From the NCBI RefSeq assembly GCF_000331285.1, contig NZ_ANFX01000012.1, positions 158,318 through 222,317 on the forward strand: 64,000 nucleotides of DNA, given 5' to 3'. Under the pieces are notes generated by a model, which did no database searches, was not told the origin of the DNA, and saw only the letters and a program-made list of their open reading frames with translations. Position 1 is the first letter of the stretch. Every line of letters begins with the position of its first letter. Position numbers and translations under genes: made by a program. The stretch is from Porphyrobacter sp. AAP82. Lineage in GTDB: Bacteria; Pseudomonadota; Alphaproteobacteria; Sphingomonadales; Sphingomonadaceae. Shown here piece by piece: positions 27,680 to 35,801 of this stretch.

Positions 27680-28531
27680 ATGAAAGTTCCTGAAATGTTC
27701 CACGTGAAACATTGGCTGTCCGGCCGCGCAGGGGCAGCTGCGCTGGCGCTGGCGGTGCTCGCCGCGTGTTCCTCGCCCGAGGAAATTGCCGCCAAGACCG
27801 GCACAGCGGCAAGCGCCAAGCCCCCGGCCCCGCCCAAGCCGCCCGCGCCGGCGCCCTCCAAGGTGACCTTCGAGGACACTGCCAGCCAGGGCGAGGCAAC
27901 CCGCGACTTCCCCTATTCCTGGCCCGCCAAGGCCACCGCGATCCCCGTCCTTGCCGCGCACCTCACCGCCGAGCGCGACCGGCTGCTCGCCGAACAGAAG
28001 GCCGAATGGCAGGAGGCGCTGGTCGAGCTTGCCGCCGACGAATGCGGGGCCTGCACCAACCGTTCCTACGAAAAGACCTGGGACGTGGTCGCCGATCTGC
28101 CGCGCTTCCTCTCGCTCTCGGCGGCGTGGAATGCCTATTCGGGCGGGGCGCACGGCAATTACGCATGGGACGCGCTGGTCTGGGACCGCGAGGCGATGAC
28201 CGCCTTCGATCCCAAGACGATGTTCACCTCGCCCGCCGCGCTCCAGGGCGCGCTCGGGGGGGCATGGTGCAAGGCCCTGACAGCCGAGCGGATCAAGCGG
28301 CTGGGCGAATACGCCGATGACGGCATTTTTCCCTGCCCGCCGATCGCCGATCTGACCGTTCTTGTAGGATCCTCCGACCGCAAATCCTTCAACCGCATCG
28401 GTCTGATCGCTGCGCCCTATGTGGCCGGCTCCTATGCGGAAGGCGAATACGAGGTGACGCTCAAGGTCACGCCCAAGGTGCTGGCTGCGGTAAAACCCCG
28501 ATACCGGGCGGCTTTCGCGGTGGGAAAGTAG
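27680..28531 (+). CDS. Lipoprotein with DUF4163/DUF3298 (RsiV-like) fold
   Basis: This 283-residue predicted lipoprotein has a signal peptide ending in the lipobox LAVLAAC. A Pro/Ala linker is followed by a region with WDVVADLPRFLSLSAAWNAYSGGAHGNYAWDALVWDRE, typical of DUF3298/RsiV-like domains found in lysozyme-binding anti-sigma factors and related secreted proteins. Four cysteines (DECGACTN and later WCKAL...FPCPP) may form disulfides. ATG 27680 is chosen because AGGGAG lies seven bases upstream; GTG 27674 and ATG 27695 are alternatives. The N-terminal codons EMFHVKH are the translation of a parS site, so DNA function probably constrains this part of the protein. Exact function unknown. 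Confidence 0.8.
   Translation: MKVPEMFHVKHWLSGRAGAAALALAVLAACSSPEEIAAKTGTAASAKPPAPPKPPAPAPSKVTFEDTASQGEATRDFPYSWPAKATAIPVLAAHLTAERDRLLAEQKAEWQEALVELAADECGACTNRSYEKTWDVVADLPRFLSLSAAWNAYSGGAHGNYAWDALVWDREAMTAFDPKTMFTSPAALQGALGGAWCKALTAERIKRLGEYADDGIFPCPPIADLTVLVGSSDRKSFNRIGLIAAPYVAGSYAEGEYEVTLKVTPKVLAAVKPRYRAAFAVGK
27696..27711. promoter_or_regulatory. parS centromere-like ParB binding site
   Basis: TGTTCCACGTGAAACA matches the published parS consensus TGTTNCACGTGAAACA at every position and is a palindrome with one mismatch. It lies inside codons of the lipoprotein N-terminus and encodes MFHVKH. parS sites nucleate ParB-CTP clamps for chromosome segregation and usually cluster near the replication origin. 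No parA or parB gene and no second site were found in the window. Confidence 0.85.
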
Positions 28532-28563
28532 CAATCGGAGCTTGGCCACGCTATGTAGGGGCC

Positions 28564-29391
28564 ATGCACGATTATCAACTCGTCGACGGCGACACCACCG
28601 TCTACCGCGATGGCTCCATCAAGCTCCACACGCCTGCGGGGTTCGAAGGGATGCGCAAGGCCGGGCGCCTCGCCGCCGAAATCCTCGATGCGCTGGCCGA
28701 TATGGTCAAGCCGGGAGTGACGACCGGCGCATTGGACGATGCGATCCGCGGCATGATGCTCGATGCGGGCGCGATTCCCGCGACATTGGGCTACCGCGGC
28801 TATGCGCATTCCTCCTGCATTTCGATCAACCATGTGATCTGCCACGGAATTCCGGGCGACAAGGTGCTCAAGGATGGCGATATCCTCAACATCGACGTCA
28901 CCCCGCTGGTCGATGGCTGGCACGGCGATACCAGCCGCATGTTCTACGCGGGCGAGCCTTCGCTGAAGGCAAGAAAGCTCGTCGAGGTGACCTATGAGTG
29001 CATGATGCTTGGCATCGCTGCGGCCAAGCCCGGCGCGAGGCTCGGCGATATCGGCGCGGCGATCGAGGCGCACGCCAACCAATTCCGTTACGGCGTGGTG
29101 CGCGAATTCTGCGGGCACGGCCTCGGCCGCCTGTTCCACGACGCCCCCGAAGTGGTCCACGCCGCCCGCGCCGGCACGGGGCCGGAATTGAAGCCGGGGA
29201 TGTTCTTCACCATCGAGCCGATGATCAACCTCGGCAAGCCCTGGGCCAAGGTGCTCGGCGACGGCTGGACCGCGGTGACGCGCGACAAATCGCTCTCCGC
29301 GCAGTTCGAACACTCGATCGCGATCACGGAAGACGGGAACGAGATTTTCACGAAGAGCCCGACGGGGCGGGACTGCCCGCCTTATGTGTGA
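28564..29391 (+). CDS. map: Methionine aminopeptidase, type I
   Basis: MAP removes the initiator methionine from nascent proteins in the cytoplasm. The 275-residue protein has the pita-bread fold with the five metal ligands in conserved contexts: NIDVTPLVDGWHGDTSRMF (two Asp), EFCGHGLGRLFH (His), FTIEPMI (Glu) and AQFEHSIAITEDG (Glu). The substrate His lies in NHVICHGIPG. An N-terminal extension of about 20 residues (YQLVDGDTTVYRDGSIKL) is normal for alphaproteobacterial MAP. The ATG at 28564 follows the lipoprotein gene by 32 bp. Its end converges on a minus-strand membrane protein. Confidence 0.96.
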   Translation: MHDYQLVDGDTTVYRDGSIKLHTPAGFEGMRKAGRLAAEILDALADMVKPGVTTGALDDAIRGMMLDAGAIPATLGYRGYAHSSCISINHVICHGIPGDKVLKDGDILNIDVTPLVDGWHGDTSRMFYAGEPSLKARKLVEVTYECMMLGIAAAKPGARLGDIGAAIEAHANQFRYGVVREFCGHGLGRLFHDAPEVVHAARAGTGPELKPGMFFTIEPMINLGKPWAKVLGDGWTAVTRDKSLSAQFEHSIAITEDGNEIFTKSPTGRDCPPYV

Positions 29392-29458
29392 CGGCACAAT
29401 CTGACCTTCACGCCTCTCCGGGCTTGACGCGGGACGGGGGAGCGGAGGTGAGGGGTGG

Positions 29459-30121
29459 CTACAGGAAAAGCACTGCCAGACCTACGCTCATCACCACCAC
29501 CAGCCCCACCGAAAACCCCAGCATCGCGATCACCGGTTTTGTCACGCGCCCGTGCAGCACCCAGTCGTATCCGGCCGAGACGAGCACCGTGATCGGCACC
29601 TGCACCGCGATTGCGACCGGATCGGGCAGGCCCAGCACTTGCACCACGCGGGCATAGGCCGGGGTCATCAGCGCCAGCGTCGCGATCAGCATCGCCTGCC
29701 GGTGGGCGGCGATGTCGCGGCGGCGGGCGTAATGGATCGCGAGGAAATAGAGCGGCACGAAGGTCGCGAAAGCGGCGAGGTTCACCACCGTCACCTCGGG
29801 CCGGCCGAGTTCCAGCCCGATGCGCCACGAGATCACCCCGCCGCTCACCAGCATGGCGCCGACGAGTGCGATCGAGGCGCGGCCGGTCGCGCGGTGGGCC
29901 GCAAGGCGGTATCTGGCGGCGAGGAAGCTCTGGCTCGCCAGCAGGATCAGCCAGGCAATCATGCTCCCGGCGTGGAACACCACGATAGGCGTGTAGCGCG
30001 CCTGCACCTCAGGGTGCGCCGCAGCCTTGAGCGCGAAGGCGAACAGCGTGAACGCCAAGAGACCGAGCGCAATCCGGCCCATCAGCAGGTGCCCGCGGGT
30101 GTGGCTTTCTGGCGCTCTCAC
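29459..30121 (-). CDS. DUF2306-like membrane protein
   Basis: This 220-residue membrane protein has about six or seven hydrophobic helices and His/Arg-rich turns (VVFHAGSMIAWLILLASQSFLAARY, LAAHRATGRASIALVGAMLVSGG, LAIHYARRRDIAAHRQAMLIATLAL). These resemble DUF2306-type predicted membrane proteins. The conserved His residues could bind haem or metal, but this is inference. The start is GTG 30121, which shares a base with the ccmB stop and has GAGGGAGA immediately upstream, so it is translated from the ccmAB message. In many relatives ccmC would follow ccmB; here this protein takes that place. Confidence 0.75.
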   Translation of the reverse strand: MRAPESHTRGHLLMGRIALGLLAFTLFAFALKAAAHPEVQARYTPIVVFHAGSMIAWLILLASQSFLAARYRLAAHRATGRASIALVGAMLVSGGVISWRIGLELGRPEVTVVNLAAFATFVPLYFLAIHYARRRDIAAHRQAMLIATLALMTPAYARVVQVLGLPDPVAIAVQVPITVLVSAGYDWVLHGRVTKPVIAMLGFSVGLVVVMSVGLAVLFL

Positions 30122-30771
30122 TAGTTCTCCCTCGCGGCGCGGATCGCGGCCCCGGCGGCGAAGGGGGCGATGGCCAGCAGCCCGAGACTTATCGCTCCAA
30201 CGAAGCCGAGGCTCACAGGATCCTGCCGCGCCAGCGCGCCCGCGCCGAAGATCAGGATCGGCAGGGCCAGCGGGATCAGCAGCAGCCCCGAAAGCGCCGC
30301 GCCTGCGCGCAAGGAAGCGGTCAGCGCGGCGATCATCAAGCCGATGGCGGCAAGGCCCGGCGTGCCAGCCAGCAGCCCCAGCAGCAGGATGTCGAAGGTC
30401 TCCCCCTCGATCTTGAGCAGGGCTGCGGCGGGGAAAGTCGCGATCAGCAGCGGCGGGCCGAAGCTCAGCCAATGGGCGAGGAGGCGCACCGCCATCATCG
30501 CTTCCTCGGCCAGCCCGCGCAGCTTGAGCTGGTCGAAAAAGCCCAGTGCGATGTCGCGCGCCACCAGCTTCTCGAGCGGCAGGATCGCCGCCAGCAGCGC
30601 CGCGATCCACACCACCCCGCCGCCGGTCTTCGCCAAGAGGTTGGCGTCGGGCCCCACCGCAAAGGGGAACAGCATGGCGACCGCGACGAAGAACACCACG
30701 GGAAGTGCGGCACCACTGCCTGTAAACGGGAAGAATTGTCCGAGGTCGCGGCGCAGGAGGGCGAGGATCAT
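30121..30771 (-). CDS. ccmB: Haem exporter protein CcmB
   Basis: CcmB is the membrane subunit of the CcmAB ABC complex of system I cytochrome c maturation. CcmAB drives release of holo-CcmE from CcmC. The 216-residue protein begins MILALLRRDLGQFFPFTGSG and has six predicted transmembrane helices, with the conserved PLEKLVARDIALGFFDQL and LLGLLAGTPGLAAIGLMIAALTASLR segments. Its start overlaps the ccmA stop (ATGA). The remaining ccm genes are not in the window. Confidence 0.92.
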   Translation of the reverse strand: MILALLRRDLGQFFPFTGSGAALPVVFFVAVAMLFPFAVGPDANLLAKTGGGVVWIAALLAAILPLEKLVARDIALGFFDQLKLRGLAEEAMMAVRLLAHWLSFGPPLLIATFPAAALLKIEGETFDILLLGLLAGTPGLAAIGLMIAALTASLRAGAALSGLLLIPLALPILIFGAGALARQDPVSLGFVGAISLGLLAIAPFAAGAAIRAAREN

Positions 30772-31379
30772 GCGTCATCCTCTTCAGGAGCGGGCGCGAA
30801 ATCCTCGATCGCGAAGCTCGTCATCCCCGGCACGTCCAAAGCCTGGTGCGAGGCGATCAGCGCGATCCCGCCGCCGCCGACATGGAGCCGGATCAGGGCG
30901 GTCACCTTGGCAATCGTCTCGGCGTCGAGCCCCGAAAGCGGCTCATCGAGCAGCCAGATCGGCACCCCGCGATTGAGCAGCGCGGCGAGCGCCGCACGCT
31001 TCTTTTGCCCGGTCGATAGAAACCGCACCGGCACCTCGAGCAGCGGTGCCAGCCCGAGGATCGTGATGGCGCCGTGCGGACTGGTGCAGCCGTCGACCTG
31101 TTCCCAGAAGGCCAGCGCGCGGCCAAGCGGCAAGTCGGGATCGAGCCCCGTGCGCTCGTCGAGCAGGCCCAGGCTGCCCGCGCTGCGCACTTGCCCGGCA
31201 TAGGGCGTCGCGAGGCCCGCCAGCGCGCGGATCAGCGTCGTTTTCCCTGCGCCGTTCGCGCCGGTCACATGGCATGCCGCGCCTGCCTCCAGCCGGAACG
31301 ACAGCCGCCGGAACAGCAGCCTTTGCCCCCGCCGGCAGGCGAGGTTTTCGGCGGCGAGGAAGGGGGAGGGCGCTTGCAT
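30768..31379 (-). CDS. ccmA: Haem exporter ATP-binding protein CcmA
   Basis: CcmA is the ATPase subunit of the CcmAB complex needed for cytochrome c maturation. The 203-residue protein has Walker A GANGAGKTTL, an ABC signature in the form LSTGQKKRAALAALL, Walker B WLLDEPLSGLD and the switch histidine in IALIASHQ. Length matches the short CcmA family. The start ATG 31379 lies 64 bp from the divergent phhB gene, so the promoters of both operons are in that spacer. It is followed by ccmB with a four-base overlap. Confidence 0.93.
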   Translation of the reverse strand: MQAPSPFLAAENLACRRGQRLLFRRLSFRLEAGAACHVTGANGAGKTTLIRALAGLATPYAGQVRSAGSLGLLDERTGLDPDLPLGRALAFWEQVDGCTSPHGAITILGLAPLLEVPVRFLSTGQKKRAALAALLNRGVPIWLLDEPLSGLDAETIAKVTALIRLHVGGGGIALIASHQALDVPGMTSFAIEDFAPAPEEDDA

Positions 31380-31443
31380 TGGGCCGCAGCGTTAGGGAAA
31401 AGGGCCCGCCTAAACAAGCGACCCCGCAACCGGAGCCCCTGTC

Positions 31444-31746
31444 ATGTCTGTCCCCGAACTCACCGCCGAAGAAACCGCCGCGCTGCTCGCGGCGCACCCC
31501 GCATGGGAACTGGCGCGCGAGGGCAAGGCGATCGCGCGGACGTTCCGCTTCAGGGATTTCTCCGAGGCCTGGGGCTTCATGTCGCGGGTCGCCTTGCTCG
31601 CCGAGGCGCAGGATCACCACCCGGAATGGTTCAACGTCTACAACCGGGTGGAGGTGACGCTGACGACGCATGATGCAGGCGAGACCGGCGGCCTGTCCGC
31701 GCGCGATGCGCGGATGGCGGCGGCGATCGAGGCCTTACTGGCCTAG
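31444..31746 (+). CDS. phhB: Pterin-4a-carbinolamine dehydratase
   Basis: This small enzyme dehydrates 4a-hydroxytetrahydropterin, recycling the cofactor of aromatic amino-acid hydroxylases. At 100 residues it has the complete DCoH fold with the catalytic motif [33 protein letters not shown] segment (two adjacent His, then Pro-Glu-Trp). No phhA (phenylalanine hydroxylase) is in the window, so the pterin partner is unknown. Its last 12 bases overlap the convergent SDR gene. Confidence 0.94.
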   Translation: MSVPELTAEETAALLAAHPAWELAREGKAIARTFRFRDFSEAWGFMSRVALLAEAQDHHPEWFNVYNRVEVTLTTHDAGETGGLSARDARMAAAIEALLA

Positions 31747-32538
31747 CGGGCGCAGGCTGTTTTTCAGCTGTTTTCTCACCCGCCCCGGCATCCAGCGCTT
31801 GGCGAAGGCCATGCGCCTGGCAGTGGCGCCCACGTAATAATCGAGCTTGTCGCCGTGCACCGCGTCCCAGATCGTCTGCGCGACGTGCTCTACCGGCGTG
31901 ATCTCCAGCCCTGCGGCCTGCACCCGCGCGCGGATCGGCTCGTTCGACTTGCGGTTGCCGGTGCCGTTGAGGAGCGGCGTCTCGATGAAGCCCGGGCATA
32001 CCGAGGCGACGGTGATCCCGTCCGCGACCCATTCGGCATCGAGGCTTTCGGACACCGCGCGCACACCGAACTTGGTGGCGCAATAGACGCTCATCCCTGC
32101 GCTGCCGACGATCCCGGCAGCGCTGGCGATGTTGATGCAGGCCGATCCCGGACCGCTCTTCTGCAACCACGGATAGGCGGCCTGCGCGCCGTAGAGAACG
32201 CCCTTCAGATTGATGTCGAGACAGCGGTCGATCTCTTCGGGGTCGAGCTCGGAGAGCGAGCCGCCCGTGCCGATCCCGGCATTGTTGACCAGCACGTCGA
32301 TGCGGCCCCCGGCGGCTGCGGCGAATTCGGCGAGCGCCTCGTCCCACCGCGCGCGGTCACGCACGTCGAGCTTGCCTGACCACTTGGCCTCGCCGGCGAT
32401 GAGGGCGAGGGTTTCGGCCATCCCCGCCTCGCTGATGTCGGCGACCCCCACGAACCAGCCCTTTGCCGCGAAATGCTGCGCGGTGGCGCGACCGATACCC
32501 GAGCCGCCGCCGGTGATGAAGATGCTGCGCTGTGTCAC
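31735..32538 (-). CDS. SDR family oxidoreductase
   Basis: This 267-residue classical short-chain dehydrogenase has the NAD(P)-binding motif TGGGSGIG (residues 9-16), NNAG (86-89) and a catalytic triad of Ser139, Tyr152 and Lys156 (VYCATK). An Asp in the VADISEAG segment after the second strand suggests NAD preference. The C-terminal part ([26 protein letters not shown]) is basic and amphipathic, which is common in lipid-related SDRs. The substrate cannot be named. The start is GTG 32538. It converges on phhB. Confidence 0.9.
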   Translation of the reverse strand: MTQRSIFITGGGSGIGRATAQHFAAKGWFVGVADISEAGMAETLALIAGEAKWSGKLDVRDRARWDEALAEFAAAAGGRIDVLVNNAGIGTGGSLSELDPEEIDRCLDINLKGVLYGAQAAYPWLQKSGPGSACINIASAAGIVGSAGMSVYCATKFGVRAVSESLDAEWVADGITVASVCPGFIETPLLNGTGNRKSNEPIRARVQAAGLEITPVEHVAQTIWDAVHGDKLDYYVGATARRMAFAKRWMPGRVRKQLKNSLRPLGQ

Positions 32539-32606
32539 TCCCGGATCCCTCTTCCCGATTGCTGTTTGCGGGCCTGTCTAGTGCCAACTGACATGCTTGT
32601 CAGCAG

Positions 32607-33227
32607 CTAGAGTGCGGGGTTCGCATAGAAGTGCCAGGTGAAGATCGCCATCGCCCCCCTTTGGGGCGACCACGGTTCCGCCAGCGCACGGGTCGCCTTC
32701 TCCCCCGGGCGTTCTTCCAGCCCGAGCAAGCGCTTCACGCCTTCCTGCACGGCCAGATCGCCCGCCGGCCAGATGTCGGGGCGGCCCTCGGCGAAGAGCA
32801 GGTAGATCTCCGCCGACCAGCGGCCGATGCCCTTGATGCGGGTGAGCAGCGCGATGGCTTCCTCGTCATCGGCGGGCAGGCTTGCAAAATCGAGTTCCCG
32901 CGCCTCCACCAGCTCGCACAACGAGCGCGCATAGCCCTGCTTCTGGCGCGAGAGGCCGCAGGCGCGCAGGGCGTCGAAGTCGCGCTTCAGCAGGCAGCCG
33001 GGCGTGAACTCCGGCCCCAGCTCCGCCTCGAGCTTTCTCCACATCGAAGCCGCCGCCGCGACCGAGACCTGCTGGCCGACGATGGTGCGCAGCATCGTCA
33101 CGAAGCCGCGGTCGCGCAGCCGCGGTTCGGGGTATCCGATGCGCTGCAATTCGGCCGCCAGCCGCGGCTCGCGCGCCGCCAAGGCATCGAGGTCTTCACG
33201 CAATTTTTCCGCCGTCAGCCCCACTCG
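32607..33227 (-). CDS. DNA-3-methyladenine glycosylase II (AlkA-like, HhH-GPD)
   Basis: This base-excision repair glycosylase removes alkylated purines from DNA. The roughly 206-residue protein is a compact HhH-GPD enzyme. It has FVTMLRTIVGQQVSVAAAASMW, the helix-hairpin-helix LTRIKGIGRWSAEIYLLF and the catalytic Asp in IWPAGDLAVQEGVKRLL (about D156). It lacks the N-terminal domain of E. coli AlkA. GTG 33227, with AGGGGA eight bases upstream, is the preferred start. Longer versions (GTG 33254) would begin inside the left arm of the neighbouring inverted-repeat element and lack a ribosome binding site. Confidence 0.9.
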   Translation of the reverse strand, partial: RVGLTAEKLREDLDALAAREPRLAAELQRIGYPEPRLRDRGFVTMLRTIVGQQVSVAAAASMWRKLEAELGPEFTPGCLLKRDFDALRACGLSRQKQGYARSLCELVEARELDFASLPADDEEAIALLTRIKGIGRWSAEIYLLFAEGRPDIWPAGDLAVQEGVKRLLGLEERPGEKATRALAEPWSPQRGAMAIFTWHFYANPAL

Positions 33228-33238
33228 CACTTTCCCCT

Positions 33239-33514
33239 GAGCCTGTCTCACCAAGGTGGGAGCACTTGCATCTCACCAGCAAGCCCGCTGGACAGGAGCG
33301 GCACGTAGCAGGGGCTGTCTGCCCCTGCCAGTGCCGTGACGCAGCCAGCGGGCTTGCTGGTGCGACCCCGAAGGGGCGGGCCGCATTTGGCCCAGCGCGA
33401 CGTCTCTCGTCGGTCACTATGCTTTGGCATGGCTCCCTCCTCGTTCCTTGCGCCGGGCCAAATTCGGCTCCGTGCAAGCGTTCCCACCTTGGTGAGACAG
33501 GCTCCCGCTTGCAC
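33239..33514. repeat. Nested inverted-repeat element (MITE/REP-like)
   Basis: A 23-bp perfect inverted repeat (33239-33261 with 33482-33504) brackets this non-coding block and extends to about 32 bp with three mismatches. Inside it are an 18-bp perfect inverted repeat (33274-33291 with 33345-33362) and a GCAGGGGC hairpin (33308-33328). Further stems are GGGCC-GCATTT-GGCCC near 33378-33393 and GTGCAAGCG/CGCTTGCAC flanking the right arm (33472-33480, 33506-33514). It sits between the AlkA-like gene and the ferredoxin gene. No transposase and no convincing protein is encoded. It looks like a non-autonomous mobile or structured-RNA element. Confidence 0.72.
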
Positions 33515-33599
33515 TGGTCGCCAGACTATCTTAGCAGCGCGCACGAGCCTCTCACAGCGCAGTGTCTTGCGCCCAATAGCCGAAAAGGAACACCGATCC

Positions 33600-33917
33600 A
33601 TGCCCAGACTGGTCGTCACCAACCGCGAAGGCGCCACCAGCGAGATCGAGGTCGCAGAAGGTCTCACCGTGATGGAAGCGATCCGCGACAATGGCTTTGA
33701 CGAGCTGCTGGCGCTGTGCGGCGGGTGCTGTTCCTGCGCGACCTGCCATGTGGTGGTCGATCCGGCCTTCGCCGACAAGCTGCCCAAGATCAGCGAAGAC
33801 GAGGACGATCTGCTCGAATCCTCCGATCACCGCGCGCCCACCAGCCGCCTGTCGTGTCAGATCCCCTTCACCAGCGATCTGGATGGCCTCCACGTCACCA
33901 TCGCACCCGAAGATTGA
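33600..33917 (+). CDS. [2Fe-2S] ferredoxin (adrenodoxin/putidaredoxin type)
   Basis: This 105-residue electron carrier has the C-x5-C-x2-C ... C cluster-binding pattern at Cys40, Cys46, Cys49 and Cys86 ([18 protein letters not shown] and SRLSCQIPF), plus the acidic helix [12 protein letters not shown] used for partner docking. This spacing matches adrenodoxin and putidaredoxin, which serve P450s, rather than plant-type ferredoxins. Extra Cys43 and Cys44 inside the loop are a little unusual. The ATG at 33600 follows AAAAGGAA. No P450 or reductase gene is adjacent, so the partner is unknown. Confidence 0.93.
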   Translation: MPRLVVTNREGATSEIEVAEGLTVMEAIRDNGFDELLALCGGCCSCATCHVVVDPAFADKLPKISEDEDDLLESSDHRAPTSRLSCQIPFTSDLDGLHVTIAPED

Positions 33918-33943
33918 TGGGCCGCGGGTGAGGGGCGGGGCCG

Positions 33944-34315
33944 GTGGATGCTGACCTTGCCCGTTTCCTGCGCGATGAACTGGGTGTCGCACCCGAAAGC
34001 GGTGCGGCTGGCCCCTGGACGGCCAGCGGCCCCGTATGGCTGTGGCAGGGCGCGGACGGCGCGCCGGCCAAGGGATCGTGGTATTTCCTGACCATTGCCG
34101 GCGAGACCGCGCAGGCGATCCGCGCGGGCGCATCCAAGGCCGACGCCTGGGGTTCGGTGCGGATCGAGGCAACCATCGGCGGCACCACCTGGCGCACGTC
34201 GCTGTTCCCCTCCAAGGCCCACGGTGGGTGGCTGCTGCCCCTGAAGGCCGCGGTGCGCAAGGCCGAAAAGATCGCCGAGGCAGCGGTGGTCGAGGCACGG
34301 CTGGCGCTGGTCTGA
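33944..34315 (+). CDS. DUF1905-like protein
   Basis: This 123-residue soluble protein resembles the DUF1905 beta-barrel family. The core is KGSWYFLTIAGETAQAIRA...AWGSVRIEATIGGTTWRTSLFPSKAHGGWLLPLKAAVRKAEKIAEAAVVEARLALV. The family has no established biochemical role. The start is GTG 33944, 26 bp after the ferredoxin stop, with a G-rich Shine-Dalgarno (GAGGGGCGGGG). It probably shares a transcript with the ferredoxin gene. No catalytic residues can be inferred. Confidence 0.78.
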   Translation: MDADLARFLRDELGVAPESGAAGPWTASGPVWLWQGADGAPAKGSWYFLTIAGETAQAIRAGASKADAWGSVRIEATIGGTTWRTSLFPSKAHGGWLLPLKAAVRKAEKIAEAAVVEARLALV

Positions 34316-34362
34316 GGGACTTCGCCGTTGCGGCCCGCTCTCCGAGCGCCTAATTCAGCCCC

Positions 34363-35385
34363 ATGAACATCACCCGCCCCTTTGGCGACACGCTCGCGCT
34401 TATCGGCAATACCCCCATCGTCCGCCTCGCCGGCCCCTCCGCTGCCGCCGGCTGCGACATCTGGGGCAAGTGCGAATTCGCCAACCCCGGCTCCTCGGTG
34501 AAGGACCGCGCGGCGCTTTACATCATCCGCGATGCCGAGGTGCGCGGGGAACTCCAGCCGGGCGGCACGGTGGTCGAGGGGACAGCGGGCAACACCGGGA
34601 TCGGCATCGCGCTGGTCGCCAATGCGCGCGGCTACCGGACGATCATCGTCATGCCTGACAACCAGTCCAAGGAGAAGATGGACACCCTGCGGGCCCTGGG
34701 CGCCGAGCTGGTGCTGGTGCCGCCCACCAAGTTCGCAGACAGCGGCCACTTCGTCCACACCTCGCGCCGCATCGCGCAGGAAACGCCGGGCGCGGTGTGG
34801 GCCAACCAGTTCGACAATATCGCCAACCGCCGCGCCCATATCGAGGGCACCGCGCCCGAGATCTGGGAGCAGCTGGGCGGGCGGGTCGATGGCTTCACCT
34901 GCGCTGCGGGCACCGGCGGGACGATCGCGGGCGTGGGCCTCGGGCTCAAGGCGCTTGATGAAAACGTCCGCATCGCACTCACCGACCCGCACGGCGCGGC
35001 GCTCTACAACTACTATGCCCACGGCGAATTGAAGGCCGAAGGCTCTTCGGTCGCCGAGGGGATCGGGCAGGGCCGGATCACCGCCAATCTCGAAGGCGCG
35101 GCGATCGACACGCAATACCGCATCAGCGACGAGGAAGGCCTTGTCTGGGTCGAGCGCCTGCTGCGCGAGGAGGGCCTGTGCCTTGGCCTGTCGTCGGGCA
35201 TCAATGTGGCGGGCGCGGTGATGCTCGGCAAGGAACTGGTCGCCGAGGGCCGCGACAAGCCCCAGGTGGCAACGATCCTGTGCGACACCGGTTTTCGCTA
35301 CCTCTCGACGCTCTACAACCCCGAATGGCTGGCATCGAAGGGCCTGCCCTCGTTCGACTGGCTCGAGAAGGGAGCCGCGGCATGA
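34363..35385 (+). CDS. cysK: Cysteine synthase A (O-acetylserine sulfhydrylase)
   Basis: This PLP enzyme makes cysteine from O-acetylserine and sulfide. The 340-residue product has the PLP lysine Lys47 in NPGSSVKDRAA, the substrate loop GTAGNTGIG (family TSGNTG), and the phosphate-binding loop GTGGTIAG. The C-terminal LCDTGFRYLSTLYNPEWLASKGLP is typical of the longer alphaproteobacterial CysK group. The stop overlaps the start of a small membrane protein gene by four bases, so it heads a short operon leading toward the dcw cluster. Confidence 0.94.
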   Translation: MNITRPFGDTLALIGNTPIVRLAGPSAAAGCDIWGKCEFANPGSSVKDRAALYIIRDAEVRGELQPGGTVVEGTAGNTGIGIALVANARGYRTIIVMPDNQSKEKMDTLRALGAELVLVPPTKFADSGHFVHTSRRIAQETPGAVWANQFDNIANRRAHIEGTAPEIWEQLGGRVDGFTCAAGTGGTIAGVGLGLKALDENVRIALTDPHGAALYNYYAHGELKAEGSSVAEGIGQGRITANLEGAAIDTQYRISDEEGLVWVERLLREEGLCLGLSSGINVAGAVMLGKELVAEGRDKPQVATILCDTGFRYLSTLYNPEWLASKGLPSFDWLEKGAAA

Positions 35386-35801
35386 GCGGGCTGTCGTGGC
35401 GCGAGCGGATGCGGCGCATGAACCAGCGCAGCCTGTTCCGTCCCGCAGCCACCCCCGGCGAGCTGGCCGGCGCGTCCGATGATGCGCCGCCCCTCACCAC
35501 CGTGCGCGCCGAGGCGATGCAGCGCCTTCAGGTCGGCGTGTTCGGGGTCGGCGCGATGGTGCTGCTGGTGGGCCTTGCGAGCATCATCGGCGGTCAGGCA
35601 GAGCGCAACGACAAGCTTGCCGTGCCCGAGGCCGCGCCGACCACCGAACCGAGCGCCGCGCCCGCGCAGGCCAATCCGCTCGCCGATGCCGGGGTGGTCC
35701 CCGATATCGCCGCGCAGCCGAGCCCCTCGCCTTCGGTCAAGCCGCTCGACCTGCCCCCGCCGGGCCAGCGCGCCCCGGGCAATGCCGCGCCCTCGCAATA
35801 G
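35382..35801 (+). CDS. Small single-pass membrane protein, unknown function
   Basis: This 139-residue protein has a basic cytoplasmic N-terminus (MSGLSWRERMRRMNQRSLFRPA), one transmembrane helix (about residues 52-70, LQVGVFGVGAMVLLVGLASIIGG) and a Pro/Ala/Ser-rich periplasmic tail. No domain is recognised. It overlaps cysK by four bases and the next lipoprotein gene by about 20 bases, so it is part of a cysK-TM-lipoprotein transcript directly upstream of the division cluster. An envelope role is possible but unproven. Confidence 0.75.
   Translation: MSGLSWRERMRRMNQRSLFRPAATPGELAGASDDAPPLTTVRAEAMQRLQVGVFGVGAMVLLVGLASIIGGQAERNDKLAVPEAAPTTEPSAAPAQANPLADAGVVPDIAAQPSPSPSVKPLDLPPPGQRAPGNAAPSQ

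Noticed and set aside
33266..33787. Possible small proteins within the inverted-repeat element on both strands
   Set aside because: They follow the repeat structure, lack ribosome sites and domains, and end in the ferredoxin gene; better explained as non-coding.
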